The notes under the pieces: generated by a model | What the model saw: the letters and a program-made list of their open reading frames with translations, nothing else | Databases searched by the model: none | What the model was told of the DNA's origin: nothing | Program-made: the position numbers and the translations under genes | NCBI GenBank assembly: GCA_003555415.1 | Contig: PWHX01000101.1 | Span: 1 to 40,748, forward strand | DNA: 40,748 bases | Reading direction: 5' to 3' | Origin: Syntrophomonadaceae bacterium | GTDB lineage: Bacteria; Bacillota; Dethiobacteria; SKNC01 | Shown: positions 1 through 8,228 of the stretch, piece after piece | How positions within the stretch are numbered: position 1 is the first letter of the stretch | Layout: every line of letters begins with the position of its first letter

Positions 1-36
1 ATTATATCACACTATAATAATATATTAAGCCTGAAA

Positions 37-264
37 CTATCTTCCTATTGCAATTTTTATCTGCCAGATACCTTCTACTACTTCTGCAATTGTTATTTCA
101 TAATTTCTCCTTTTGAAATAATTGGGAATACTGGTCATAGCACAACTGTGGTCCGATTCCACTACCAACACATCGCCTTTTTTTAGTTCTTTCAGTTTTT
201 TTTCTGCCTTTAAGGCAGGGATAGGACACATATCTCCCAACGCATCCAAAAAATAGGTAGCCAT
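37..264 (-). CDS. TusA/SirA/YedF-like sulfur carrier protein
   Basis: A 75-residue protein of the TusA fold. The N-terminal CPxP motif is present (Cys13-Pro14-Ile-Pro16); in this family that cysteine carries a persulfide sulfur that is passed between proteins. A second cysteine (Cys41) lies in a DHSC context typical of Firmicutes TusA-like proteins, which often accompany YeeE/YedE thiosulfate-type transporters. It starts 31 bases after ribH on the same strand, so it is probably the last gene of the riboflavin transcript visible here. No transporter partner lies inside the window, and the downstream side is cut off 36 bases later. The family call is firm. The sulfur donor and acceptor are unknown, and the link to riboflavin synthesis is positional only. 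Confidence 0.85.
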   Translation of the reverse strand: MATYFLDALGDMCPIPALKAEKKLKELKKGDVLVVESDHSCAMTSIPNYFKRRNYEITIAEVVEGIWQIKIAIGR

Positions 265-295
265 TTTTTTCCTCCCAAATAATAACTATTAATAC

Positions 296-763
296 CTATA
301 CTATTTGTCGAGTTAAATGGGCCATTTCAATGGCAGATACAGCTGCATCCCAGCCTTTATTCCCGGCTTTAGTGCCTGCTCTTTCAATGGCCTGCTCCAA
401 GGTATCACTGGTAATAATACCAAATATAACAGGTACCCCCGTATCTAAATTAACCTTAGCAATTCCCTTGGATACTTCACTGGACACATAATCAAAATGG
501 GGAGTTGCTCCCCTTATAACTGCTCCCAGGCAGATGACAGCATCGTACTTTTGAGATTTAGCCATTTTCTGTGCTATCAGCGGAATCTCAAAAGAACCAG
601 GGACCCAGGCAATTTCGATATTTTCTTCTAGAGCTCCGTGCCTTTGCAGACCATCAATTGCCCCATCTAAGAGCTTACTAGATATAAATTCATTAAATCT
701 GCTTACGATAATACCAAATTTAAAAGTATCTGCTATTAACTGACCTTCAAATATTTTGCTCAT
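296..763 (-). CDS. ribH: 6,7-dimethyl-8-ribityllumazine synthase
   Basis: Lumazine synthase condenses 5-amino-6-ribitylamino-uracil with 3,4-dihydroxy-2-butanone 4-phosphate, the penultimate step of riboflavin synthesis; the enzyme usually forms large oligomers. The 155-residue length is normal. Family motifs are clear: the SRFNEF loop at 21-26, VPGSFEIP at about 54-61, and GAVIRGATPHFDYV at about 80-93 containing the catalytic His89. The start has a strong AGGAGGAGG ribosome site. It follows ribBA by 23 bases in the ribD-ribE-ribBA-ribH operon under the FMN riboswitch near 3.9 kb. Confidence 0.98.
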   Translation of the reverse strand: MSKIFEGQLIADTFKFGIIVSRFNEFISSKLLDGAIDGLQRHGALEENIEIAWVPGSFEIPLIAQKMAKSQKYDAVICLGAVIRGATPHFDYVSSEVSKGIAKVNLDTGVPVIFGIITSDTLEQAIERAGTKAGNKGWDAAVSAIEMAHLTRQIV

Positions 764-786
764 AATCCTCCTCCTTGTTTATTAAA

Positions 787-1983
787 TTATTGTTCTAACA
801 AGTGTCCAAGTTTTTCCTTCTTGGTGTTTAGATAACTGAAGTTATAAATACCTGGCTTAATTTCTAAAGGAACTCTTTTAACAATTTGTAAGCCATAACC
901 CTCCAGGCCTTTTATCTTTCGGGGATTATTAGTTAAAAGCTTTATTTTCCTTACTCCAAGGTCAACTAAAATCTGAGCACCTATACCATAATCCCTTAAA
1001 TCGGCAGGAAACCCCAGTTCCTCATTGGCCTCTACCGTATCCCTGCCTTCGTCTTGAAGTTGATAAGCTTTAATTTTATTGGAAAGTCCAATTCCCCTGC
1101 CTTCCTGGCGCATATAAATCAAAACTCCCTTACCTTCCTGGTTAATTTTTTTCATGGCTTGAGCCAGCTGGTTACCACAGTCACATCTGAGGGACTTTAA
1201 AACATCTCCCGTTAAACATTCCGAATGCCCCCTTACCAGGACATCATCTTCACTGTCGATCTCCCCCTTTACCAAGGCTACATGGGCTTCCTCATCTACC
1301 GAGTTTTCATAAGCAACTAACTTAAAATCGCCATATATAGTAGGAAGTTCTGCTTCAGCAGCTCTCCATACCAATTTCTCTTTTTTCATACGGTATTTAA
1401 TTAAATCAGCAATAGTAATTATTTTTAGCCCATATTTTTGAGAGAATTTCATAAGTTCAGGAACCCTGGCCATAGTCCCGTCTTCATTCATGATTTCACA
1501 AATAACCCCGGCAGGATATAACCCAGCCATATTGGCTAAATCTACAGCCGCTTCGGTGTGCCCGGCTCGCCGCAATATGCCTCCTTCTTTAGCCCGCAGT
1601 GGAAAAATATGACCGGGACGATTTAAGTCACGGGGAACTGTTTCCGAAGATATTAAAGCTTTAACAGTCAAAGCCCTTTCATGGGCAGATATTCCCGTTG
1701 TGGTATCTGCAGCATCTACAGACACGGTAAAAGCCGTCCCCAGCCCTTCAGTGTTTTCATTAACCATCAAGGGAAGGTCCAGTTCTTCTATCCTTTCTGC
1801 AGTTAAAGGAGTACAAATTAAACCACGGCCGTATTTAGCCATGAAATTTATAGCTTCCGGTGTAACTTTTTCGGCAGCCATAATTAAATCCCCTTCATTT
1901 TCTCGATCTTCATCATCAACTACTATTACCATATTTCCCTTTTTAAGCTCTTGCAGTGCTTCTTCGATACGGTTAAAAGACAT
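787..1983 (-). CDS. ribBA: bifunctional 3,4-dihydroxy-2-butanone-4-phosphate synthase / GTP cyclohydrolase II
   Basis: This 398-residue fusion supplies both precursors of riboflavin. Residues 1 to about 200 are the DHBP synthase (RibB) domain, with the acidic loop DDEDRENEGD at 23-32 and a histidine in RAGHTEA near 142. Residues from about 205 on are GTP cyclohydrolase II (RibA), with the zinc cysteines in SECLTGD and RCDCG (Cys256, Cys267, Cys269) and the RQEGRGIGL loop at 292-300. Key residues of both halves look intact, so both activities are expected. It lies 18 bases after ribE and 23 before ribH, the standard Firmicutes order, and is controlled by the FMN riboswitch upstream of ribD. 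Confidence 0.98.
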   Translation of the reverse strand: MSFNRIEEALQELKKGNMVIVVDDEDRENEGDLIMAAEKVTPEAINFMAKYGRGLICTPLTAERIEELDLPLMVNENTEGLGTAFTVSVDAADTTTGISAHERALTVKALISSETVPRDLNRPGHIFPLRAKEGGILRRAGHTEAAVDLANMAGLYPAGVICEIMNEDGTMARVPELMKFSQKYGLKIITIADLIKYRMKKEKLVWRAAEAELPTIYGDFKLVAYENSVDEEAHVALVKGEIDSEDDVLVRGHSECLTGDVLKSLRCDCGNQLAQAMKKINQEGKGVLIYMRQEGRGIGLSNKIKAYQLQDEGRDTVEANEELGFPADLRDYGIGAQILVDLGVRKIKLLTNNPRKIKGLEGYGLQIVKRVPLEIKPGIYNFSYLNTKKEKLGHLLEQ

Positions 1984-2001
1984 CTCCCATCCATCTCCTT
2001 T

Positions 2002-2652
2002 TTAAATAAATCCATTTTCTAATAAATCTTTCATACTTATATTACCGGAGTTTTCCCCGTACTTTTGAACGGAAATAAACTTCTCCACATATTTACCGAT
2101 CAAGTCTCCTTCCAGATTTAACTTATCTCCGATTATCTTTAAACCCAAGGTCGTAATCCCGGCAGTATGAGGGATTAAAGAAACAGTAAAGCTGCCCTGC
2201 TTTACCTCGACTACAGTCAAGCTAATACCATCTATAGCTATAGAACCTTTGGGAATAACATATTTTAAAACTTCTGATGGAGCATCAATTTCTAAAACTA
2301 CAGCGTTTGCTTCCATATATTTTTTTATAATTTTACCTACTCCATCAATATGCCCTGTTACAATATGCCCCCCTAGACGATCTTTTAAAGAAAGGGCTCT
2401 TTCCAAATTTACTTTATGACCCCTCTTCAGCTCAGCTAACCCTGTTTTTCTTAATGTTTCAGGCATAACCTCTACTTTAAAAGAATCTTTTTTATAAGAT
2501 ATTACCGTAAGACATACACCATTAACGGAAATACTGTCGCCAATTTTTATATCAGAAAGAATTTCTGTAGCCAGCACTTCAATTGAAGGATTTAAACCAT
2601 TAACTTCTATTCCCTTAATCGTTCCCAATTCTTCAACAATTCCTGTAAACAC
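2002..2652 (-). CDS. ribE: riboflavin synthase alpha subunit
   Basis: Riboflavin synthase dismutates two 6,7-dimethyl-8-ribityllumazine molecules into riboflavin and the pyrimidine precursor. The 216-residue protein begins with the family signature MFTGIVEE and consists of two homologous lumazine-binding barrels, about residues 1-95 and 96-195. The second repeat begins near GGHIVTGHIDGVG. The length is normal. It begins only 4 bases after the ribD stop, consistent with translational coupling, and precedes ribBA. Some genomes use the symbol ribC for this gene. Confidence 0.97.
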   Translation of the reverse strand: MFTGIVEELGTIKGIEVNGLNPSIEVLATEILSDIKIGDSISVNGVCLTVISYKKDSFKVEVMPETLRKTGLAELKRGHKVNLERALSLKDRLGGHIVTGHIDGVGKIIKKYMEANAVVLEIDAPSEVLKYVIPKGSIAIDGISLTVVEVKQGSFTVSLIPHTAGITTLGLKIIGDKLNLEGDLIGKYVEKFISVQKYGENSGNISMKDLLENGFI

Positions 2653-2656
2653 CTTT

Positions 2657-3766
2657 TCAACCCCTTTTGTCCAGGTAGCCGGTTAATAAAATATCTTTTC
2701 CTAAATACTTCACCGTAATGTCCTGGATTTCCCAGGCTTCATCTAGAAAATCAATCCCTTCTCCACCAACAGGTGTAGGAGCTTTGCTGCCGCCAATCAG
2801 CTTGGGAGCGATAAAGAATAAAGCTTTGTCAATCAGCTCCTCTTTTAATAAAGCATAATTGAGGGTTGAACCCCCCTCTATTAGAAGACTGGTTATCTCT
2901 TTATCTCCTAAATATTTTAATAAAGCCTTTAAATCTACTTTATTATCTTTACTTTCAGCCTGATAGATTTCCACGCCTAAATTTGAAAGCGCCTTTAATT
3001 TATCGTAAGGAGCCATCTGGGTAGTAGCTATAATAGTTTTTGTATCGCTGTTAGATTGCCTTACTACCCTGGATTCTAAAGGAAGGCGACCGTTAGTATC
3101 CACAATTACCCTTACGGGATTTTTCATATCTTCTCCTTCTAACCTGGTAGTAAGTCTGGGATTATCAGTCAAAACAGTGCCAATGCCAACCATAATAGCG
3201 TCTACCTGGTTCCTCAGCTGGTGAGAAAACTCCCTTGATTTTTCCGAAGTTATCCAGCGGGAAAAACCTTTTTTAGTAGCAATTTTCCCGTCCATACTCA
3301 TGGCAGACTTTGAAATGGTAAAAGGAACTCCTGTGGTTATATACTTCAAAAATATCTCATTTAGTTTTTGTGCCTTATCTTCCAGTACCCCTTCTTTTAC
3401 TTTAATCCCGGCTTCTTTTAAAGCAGCAACTCCTGAACCACTAACTAGAGGATTGGGATCAACCATTGAAATCACAACTCTTTTTAGGCCAGCCTGGATT
3501 ATTTTTTCTGTACAGGGAGGAGTTCTTCCGAAGTGCGCACAGGGCTCTAATGTTACATAGAGAGTTGCCCCCTGTGCTCTTTCTCCCGCTACATTAAGAG
3601 CATAAATCTCTGCGTGATGTGTGCCGGCTTTCTGGTGATATCCAGTGCCAAGTATCTCACCATCCTTAACAATTACCGCACCCACCATAGGGTTGGGACT
3701 TGTCCTGCCCATACCCTGTCGTGCCAAGTCTAAAGCCAGCCACATATACTTTTCGTCTGCTTCCAT
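2657..3766 (-). CDS. ribD: bifunctional diaminohydroxyphosphoribosylaminopyrimidine deaminase / 5-amino-6-(5-phosphoribosylamino)uracil reductase
   Basis: RibD carries out the second and third steps of riboflavin synthesis. The N-terminal zinc deaminase domain (about 1-145) shows the HAE signature (His51, Glu53) and the zinc cysteines in PCAHFGRTPPC (Cys76 and Cys85). The C-terminal reductase domain (about 146-369) contains MDGKIAT and the nucleotide-binding segment LIEGGSTLN. At 369 residues it has the usual two-domain length. It is the first gene of the rib operon, and the FMN riboswitch with its terminator lies in the leader just upstream. Confidence 0.97.
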   Translation of the reverse strand: MEADEKYMWLALDLARQGMGRTSPNPMVGAVIVKDGEILGTGYHQKAGTHHAEIYALNVAGERAQGATLYVTLEPCAHFGRTPPCTEKIIQAGLKRVVISMVDPNPLVSGSGVAALKEAGIKVKEGVLEDKAQKLNEIFLKYITTGVPFTISKSAMSMDGKIATKKGFSRWITSEKSREFSHQLRNQVDAIMVGIGTVLTDNPRLTTRLEGEDMKNPVRVIVDTNGRLPLESRVVRQSNSDTKTIIATTQMAPYDKLKALSNLGVEIYQAESKDNKVDLKALLKYLGDKEITSLLIEGGSTLNYALLKEELIDKALFFIAPKLIGGSKAPTPVGGEGIDFLDEAWEIQDITVKYLGKDILLTGYLDKRG

Positions 3767-3791
3767 TTAAAACTAATCACCTCTTCAATTA

Positions 3792-3825
3792 TGAAATAAA
3801 AATACCCCGGGATTACCCTCAGGGC
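3792..3825 (-). terminator. intrinsic terminator of the rib leader (riboswitch expression platform)
   Basis: On the minus strand the RNA reads GCCC-UGA-GGG-UAAU-CCC-GGGG and then a U-rich tract (UAUUUUUAUUU). The inner GGG/CCC stem and outer CCC/GGG stem form a hairpin with a 3-nt bulge, just before ribD. The 5' arm CCCUGAGGG (3824-3816) is also complementary to the first strand of riboswitch helix P1 (3953-3945; 9 pairs, one G-U). Terminator and P1 can therefore form together, while the alternative pairing would destroy both. This is the layout expected for termination when FMN is bound. Confidence 0.75.
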
Positions 3826-3832
3826 AAATTTG

Positions 3833-3955
3833 TCCTTCTTTCATCCAGACTATACTGTCGGCTCTGGAATTACACCAGATCTGCTCTTAAAGCTCGCGGG
3901 CTTTTACCGCCGGTTCGGAATTGAAATATTAATTTCTCACCGGACCCTGAAGGAT
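3833..3955 (-). promoter_or_regulatory. FMN riboswitch (RFN element)
   Basis: The minus strand carries the conserved RFN core: a P1 strand UCCUUC near 3954-3949, then an ACCGGCGGUA segment, a GCCCGCGAGC segment, GCCGACAGU, and AGUCUGGAUGAAAGAAGGA closing P1 at about 3838-3833. Spacing and order match known RFN elements such as that of Bacillus subtilis ribD. It senses FMN and here precedes ribD-ribE-ribBA-ribH, giving feedback control of riboflavin synthesis. Downstream lies an intrinsic terminator whose 5' arm can pair with the first P1 strand. Confidence 0.96.
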
Positions 3956-3976
3956 TAACTAGTTGTAAACAAATTA

Positions 3977-3985
3977 ATTATAGCA
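3977..3985 (-). promoter_or_regulatory. probable extended -10 promoter of the rib operon
   Basis: On the minus strand the sequence TGCTATAAT lies between the rpe stop and the riboswitch. It is a consensus -10 hexamer with the TGn extension. No good -35 box is visible at 16-18 bases, as is common for extended -10 promoters. The predicted RNA start is near 3970, about 15 bases before helix P1. The site would give the rib operon its own promoter separate from the rsgA-rpe transcript. Confidence 0.6.
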
Positions 3986-3997
3986 CAAAAAACTACA

Positions 3998-4651
3998 TCA
4001 AACCATCTTTTTTTTAGTACGAAGAAGCTTAATGGCTAAACTGGTATCGCTCTGGCAAAAAACGGCAGAACCTGCTACCAGTACATCGGCTCCTGCTTCA
4101 GAAACCAGAGAAGCATTTTGGGAATTAATCCCCCCGTCTACCTCTATCAAAACAGAGCGGTGAGAAATAATATTCTTTAGCTTTCTTATTTTTTCTAAAG
4201 AAGAACTAATTAATTCCTGCCCTCCAAATCCAGGGTTTACAGACATTAATATTACCATATCAACATCATCCAAAACATATTCCACAGCGGTAAGAGATGT
4301 AGCAGGATTTAAAGCTACCCCGGCTTTTACCCCCAAACTTTTTATATAATTAACAGTCCGGTTTAGATGTACAGAAGCTTCTGTATGGACAGAAACTATA
4401 TCTGCCCCGGCATTTACAAATTGTTCCACGTAACGCTCAGGTTTTTCAACCATTAAATGGACGTCCAGAGGTAAGCTGGTATTCTTCTTTATAGCTTCAA
4501 CAACTAAAGGCCCCATGGTAATATTTGGCACAAAATGGCCGTCCATAACATCAATATGAACCCAATCAGCACCACCTTTTTCTATTTTTTTGATTTCTTC
4601 GTGCAAAAAAGCAAAATCCGCAGAAAGAATAGAAGGTGCGATTTTTACCAC
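3998..4651 (-). CDS. rpe: ribulose-phosphate 3-epimerase
   Basis: Interconverts ribulose 5-phosphate and xylulose 5-phosphate in the pentose phosphate pathway. The 217-residue TIM barrel has the family N-terminus (APSILSADF), the metal and active-site signature HIDVMDGHFVPNITMGP at about 32-48, DVHLMVE at 63-69, and the C-terminal VDGGIN and phosphate-binding VAGSAVF segments. It starts 2 bases after the rsgA stop, so the two are probably translationally coupled, as in the conserved Firmicutes prpC-prkC-rsgA-rpe cluster. The product also feeds ribulose 5-phosphate to the adjacent riboflavin operon (RibB substrate), a sensible metabolic neighbour. Confidence 0.97.
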   Translation of the reverse strand: MVKIAPSILSADFAFLHEEIKKIEKGGADWVHIDVMDGHFVPNITMGPLVVEAIKKNTSLPLDVHLMVEKPERYVEQFVNAGADIVSVHTEASVHLNRTVNYIKSLGVKAGVALNPATSLTAVEYVLDDVDMVILMSVNPGFGGQELISSSLEKIRKLKNIISHRSVLIEVDGGINSQNASLVSEAGADVLVAGSAVFCQSDTSLAIKLLRTKKKMV

Positions 4652-4653
4652 GT

Positions 4654-5526
4654 TTAAAAGCTCCTTTCTCTTTCTTTAACCTCATTTAAAAATATATTAT
4701 AGTGCCTATGTCTAGAAGAAGATATTTCCCCCCTGTCTACAGCTTCTTTTACAGCACAGGAAGGTTCATGCTTGTGTTCACATCCGTTAAACTTGCATTT
4801 TTTGCTATGCATAAATATTTCCGGAAAACAATGAGCCACTTCTTCTCTTTTTATGTCTGTCAAATCTATTTGATTAAATCCTGGAGAATCAGCTACCAGA
4901 CCTCCAGATTTTAGGCTTATCAATTCTACATGCCTTGTAGTTTGCTTTCCCCTCCTGGATTTAGAGCTGATAGAACCTACTTTAAGCTTCAGCCCGCTTT
5001 CAATACTGTTTAAAAGAGTAGACTTTCCGGAACCGGAGGGACCGGAAATTACAGATATCTTGCCTTTAAGGCACTCCCTAACCTCATTAATTCCCTGGTT
5101 TTTTAATGCGCTGGTTAAAATAACTTTGTAACCTATGTTGCTATATAGTTCCGCAACAGGATTAACTTCCTCCACATCAACAAGATCAACTTTATTAAAA
5201 CATATAACTGCTTTCAAATATTTGCTCTCCGATAAAACAAGTAACCGGTCTAAAAGCATAAGGTTTAGGGGAGGATCTTTTATGGAAAAAAGAAAAACAA
5301 CCAACTGAACATTAGCTATGGGAGGTCTGGTCAACGTACCCTTTCGGGGATATAATTTTTCTATAACCCCTTCTTCTTTGCTGATTTCTGTAAATTCAAC
5401 CTGATCCCCCACTAAAGGATTGATTTTTTCTTTTTTAAAGCGTCCCCGTGCCTTGCATCGGTATATATGGTCATTTGTTTTAACATAATAGAATCCACTG
5501 ACTGCTTTAACGATTATTCCTTCCAG
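4654..5526 (-). CDS. rsgA: ribosome small subunit-dependent GTPase A
   Basis: RsgA is a circularly permuted GTPase acting late in 30S assembly. Motifs appear in the permuted order NKVD (111-114), GPSGSGKST (from 162), then DSPGF (from 213). The zinc motif C-x4-C-x-H-x5-C at 244-257 follows. The first ATG (5412) would remove most of the N-terminal OB domain. The frame stays open upstream and encodes a family-like N-terminus resembling the EGxIIKALSGFYYV of other RsgA proteins. The only plausible start is CTG at 5526, with GGAGG 9 bases upstream; no in-frame ATG, GTG or TTG lies between it and the upstream TAA. This gives 290 residues, the normal length, and 17 bases to prkC. The CTG start is an inference. 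Confidence 0.93.
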   Translation of the reverse strand: MEGIIVKAVSGFYYVKTNDHIYRCKARGRFKKEKINPLVGDQVEFTEISKEEGVIEKLYPRKGTLTRPPIANVQLVVFLFSIKDPPLNLMLLDRLLVLSESKYLKAVICFNKVDLVDVEEVNPVAELYSNIGYKVILTSALKNQGINEVRECLKGKISVISGPSGSGKSTLLNSIESGLKLKVGSISSKSRRGKQTTRHVELISLKSGGLVADSPGFNQIDLTDIKREEVAHCFPEIFMHSKKCKFNGCEHKHEPSCAVKEAVDRGEISSSRHRHYNIFLNEVKERERSF

Positions 5527-5543
5527 CTGTTGATTCCTCCTTC

Positions 5544-7445
5544 CTATTGCGGAAAATTAACATATTCAAGAGTAATATACCCCTGGCCTTCCTTTTTCAT
5601 AATACTAACTGTACCTGTTCCCCAACCTTCAATTACTATATTAGATCCTGTGTAAGAACTTTCAAAGGCGGTCCTTTTACCTTTATTATCATCTACATCT
5701 ATCCTGACTGTTTCTCCATGGTCAATGCCCCACAGGCTGGGATCTATGGTAATATCATAAGCCTCCACAGCTTTTTCGGGATCAGGGCCTTTACTGACCA
5801 CCAGGTCTATGAGATCTAAAGCCTGAACCATTTCTCCGGCCTTAGGAGATTGTTTGATAACATGACCTTCAGACACATCCTCACTGTGCTCTTCATCTAC
5901 ATCCCTTAATTCTAGATTATATAACCTTACCCACTCTTTTGCATCTTCTAAAGAATGACCAGAGAAATCCCTCAGGGTAAAAGGCTCTGACCCTTTACTT
6001 ACTACAATTGACACTATTTCACCACTAGACAACTTAGAGCCCTGGCCTGGATCCTGGGAAATAACTTTTCCTGCTTCCACATCTGAACTGTAATCATTCG
6101 AAACTTCTACAACCAGGTCCTTATCCTCAAGCACTATTTTAGCTTCTTGTTCCCTTTTCCCGGTAACCAGGGGAACCTCTATATAAGTTGGCCCTGTACT
6201 TATTATCAGTTCAATCTCCCTACCTTCTTTTACTATTCTTCCTGCTTCCGGAAATTGAGAAACAATATAACCAGTGGGAACCTCATCATGGGAAACTTCT
6301 TCTATGATATCTCCCTCCAACCCTGCTTCATTTAACAATCCTGTAGCCTCACGGATTGAAAGGTTAACTATATCTGGAACTTCTGTCTCGGGAACCAGTA
6401 AAGAAGACTTTAAGTGGTTAAATCCCATGGCAAGGGCAGCTACAAATATAAAGAAAATCAAAAACCCCACAACGATCCAGCTATATCGCCAGCTTAAATC
6501 TCCTGCACGTTTCTTGCCCTTTTTTCCCTCATTATTTCTGGCATTATCATTTCTCTTAACAGGGATCGAATTGTTTTTAATGCTGTTAACTATAGGTTGT
6601 TTGTGGTTTTCGTTATTAATTATTTCATTATTAATAAACGCTTTTAATTCTTCTAGCATTTCTTCTGCACTTTGATATCTATGATTTAAGTCCTTCTGTA
6701 CTGCTCTGAGAACTATTCTCTCCAGTTCAGACGTCACCTCAGGATTTAGTTCCACAGGCGACTTGATATCTTCCTGAAGATGCTTAATAGCTATAGATAT
6801 GGGGCTTTCCCCGGAAAATGGCACTTTGCCTGTAAGCATCTCATAAAACACAATGCCCAGGGAATAAAGATCTGCCTTTTCCTCAGCTAAACCTCCTTTA
6901 GCCTGTTCCGGTGCAGAATAATGAACGGAACCCATAAATTCATTGTTGTTGTAAGTCATAGTAGCAGTAGTAACCGCTCTGGCTATTCCAAAATCAGTCA
7001 CTTTTACCCTTTTGTCTTTAGTTATAAGTATGTTTTGGGGTTTAATGTCCCGATGAATTATTTTATTTTTATGGGCATGGACCAAAGCTTCACAGATTTG
7101 CCGAGTAATTTCTACGGCTTCTTCAACGGGCAGTCTTTCCTTTTCGTTAATAAGCTCTTTTAAAGTTTTCCCATCAATATATTCCATAACTATATAATAG
7201 GTATCATCTTCTTCACCCACATCATATATGTTAACAACGTTAGGGTGTGATAAACTGGCAGCAGCCTGAGCCTCACGACGAAAACGATGGACAAAGTCTT
7301 CATCAAGAACAAACTGCGCCCTTAATATCTTTATAGTCACCCAACGGTTAAGCACAGCATCATGGCCTTTATAAACAATAGCCATACCACCGTCTCCAAT
7401 TCTTTCTTCTATTTTATAGCGCTTAGCCAAAGTTTTTCCAATCAT
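5544..7445 (-). CDS. prkC: PASTA-domain serine/threonine protein kinase
   Basis: Membrane Ser/Thr kinase that senses muropeptide or cell-wall signals. Residues 10-270 are a Hanks-type kinase: glycine loop GDGGMAIVYKG 17-27, Lys39, HRD 131-133, DFG 151-153. A basic, Asn-rich linker (275-318) leads to one transmembrane helix at about 321-342, then three extracellular PASTA repeats (about 355-418, 422-485, 488-553) and a roughly 75-residue C-terminal extension that is not PASTA-like. Three PASTA repeats plus a C-terminal domain is the Bacillus subtilis PrkC layout. The partner phosphatase gene lies 33 bases upstream, and rsgA, a known PrkC substrate in Bacillus, follows by 17 bases. Confidence 0.96.
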   Translation of the reverse strand: MIGKTLAKRYKIEERIGDGGMAIVYKGHDAVLNRWVTIKILRAQFVLDEDFVHRFRREAQAAASLSHPNVVNIYDVGEEDDTYYIVMEYIDGKTLKELINEKERLPVEEAVEITRQICEALVHAHKNKIIHRDIKPQNILITKDKRVKVTDFGIARAVTTATMTYNNNEFMGSVHYSAPEQAKGGLAEEKADLYSLGIVFYEMLTGKVPFSGESPISIAIKHLQEDIKSPVELNPEVTSELERIVLRAVQKDLNHRYQSAEEMLEELKAFINNEIINNENHKQPIVNSIKNNSIPVKRNDNARNNEGKKGKKRAGDLSWRYSWIVVGFLIFFIFVAALAMGFNHLKSSLLVPETEVPDIVNLSIREATGLLNEAGLEGDIIEEVSHDEVPTGYIVSQFPEAGRIVKEGREIELIISTGPTYIEVPLVTGKREQEAKIVLEDKDLVVEVSNDYSSDVEAGKVISQDPGQGSKLSSGEIVSIVVSKGSEPFTLRDFSGHSLEDAKEWVRLYNLELRDVDEEHSEDVSEGHVIKQSPKAGEMVQALDLIDLVVSKGPDPEKAVEAYDITIDPSLWGIDHGETVRIDVDDNKGKRTAFESSYTGSNIVIEGWGTGTVSIMKKEGQGYITLEYVNFPQ

Positions 7446-7478
7446 GGTTTCACCTCTTGGTTATATAACCGCTAACTC

Positions 7479-8228
7479 TTAGAGCCTACTTTCTAATCTG
7501 ACAAGCAATGCAGTAATATTGTCAGGACCTCCCCGGGCATTGGCCATCTTAATCAGTTCTTCCACAGATTCTGAAGGCGATTTTTTAGTTAATATTAAGT
7601 CCTTTATCTCCATATCTGAAACTATTCTGGTTAAACCATCAGTGCATAGTAAAATATAATCGTTTTCTTTCACGGAGTAATAATGAATATCAACATCTAC
7701 TACCCTGTCTGTGCCCAAAGCGCGGGTAAGTATATTTCTCTGAGGGTGATTACTCTCTTCTCCGGCTTCCAGTTGATTCTCATTAACCAGCTTTTGGACA
7801 TAGGAATGATCCTCCGTTAACTGCCATAGTCCAGCTTCACTTACCAGGTAAGCCCTGCTGTCCCCAATGTGCCCGATAATTAAGTGATTAGCAATTAATA
7901 AAGCTACAGTTAGTGTTGTCCCCATTCCGTTTAAGTTTTTGTTATAAAAAGAATTTTCCCATACTTTCTTATTAGCCTTTCTGAACATTTCAGTAATAAA
8001 TTTCTTAATACTTTCGGAAGAAACTTCTAATAATTGCTCCCAATGATTATAAAAATAATCTTTGACAATTTCCATGGCCAAGCTGCTGGCCACTTCTCCT
8101 CCTTTGTGTCCTCCCATACCATCAGCTACCGCAAAAAGTCTTATACGTTCATCATTATTTATGATCAGATAGCAATCTTCGTTTTTTTGTCGTTCTTGTC
8201 CTACATCAGTTTTGCCTTCTACTAACAT
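7479..8228 (-). CDS. stp: PP2C-family serine/threonine phosphatase (Stp/PrpC)
   Basis: A 249-residue PPM/PP2C phosphatase, cytoplasmic and metal-dependent, expected to reverse phosphorylation by the adjacent PASTA kinase. The metal-binding acidic residues are in place: VADGMGGHKGGE (Asp36), GDSRAYL (Asp123), LCTDGL (Asp197) and GGPDNIT (Asp236). The N-terminal TDxGxxRxxNED pattern is present as TDVGQERQKNED. The start ATG overlaps the rlmN stop by one base (TAATG), so it is translationally coupled to rlmN. prkC begins 33 bases downstream. Bacillus subtilis calls this gene prpC. Confidence 0.96.
   Translation of the reverse strand: MLVEGKTDVGQERQKNEDCYLIINNDERIRLFAVADGMGGHKGGEVASSLAMEIVKDYFYNHWEQLLEVSSESIKKFITEMFRKANKKVWENSFYNKNLNGMGTTLTVALLIANHLIIGHIGDSRAYLVSEAGLWQLTEDHSYVQKLVNENQLEAGEESNHPQRNILTRALGTDRVVDVDIHYYSVKENDYILLCTDGLTRIVSDMEIKDLILTKKSPSESVEELIKMANARGGPDNITALLVRLESRL

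Noticed and set aside
1700..2005. 101-codon plus-strand frame opposite ribBA
   Set aside because: Serine-rich reverse-strand shadow of a conserved enzyme, with no start signal.
7459..7470. 12-base palindrome GGTTATATAACC between stp and prkC
   Set aside because: Too short and AT-rich to call an operator; no second copy or -35/-10 pattern around it was seen.
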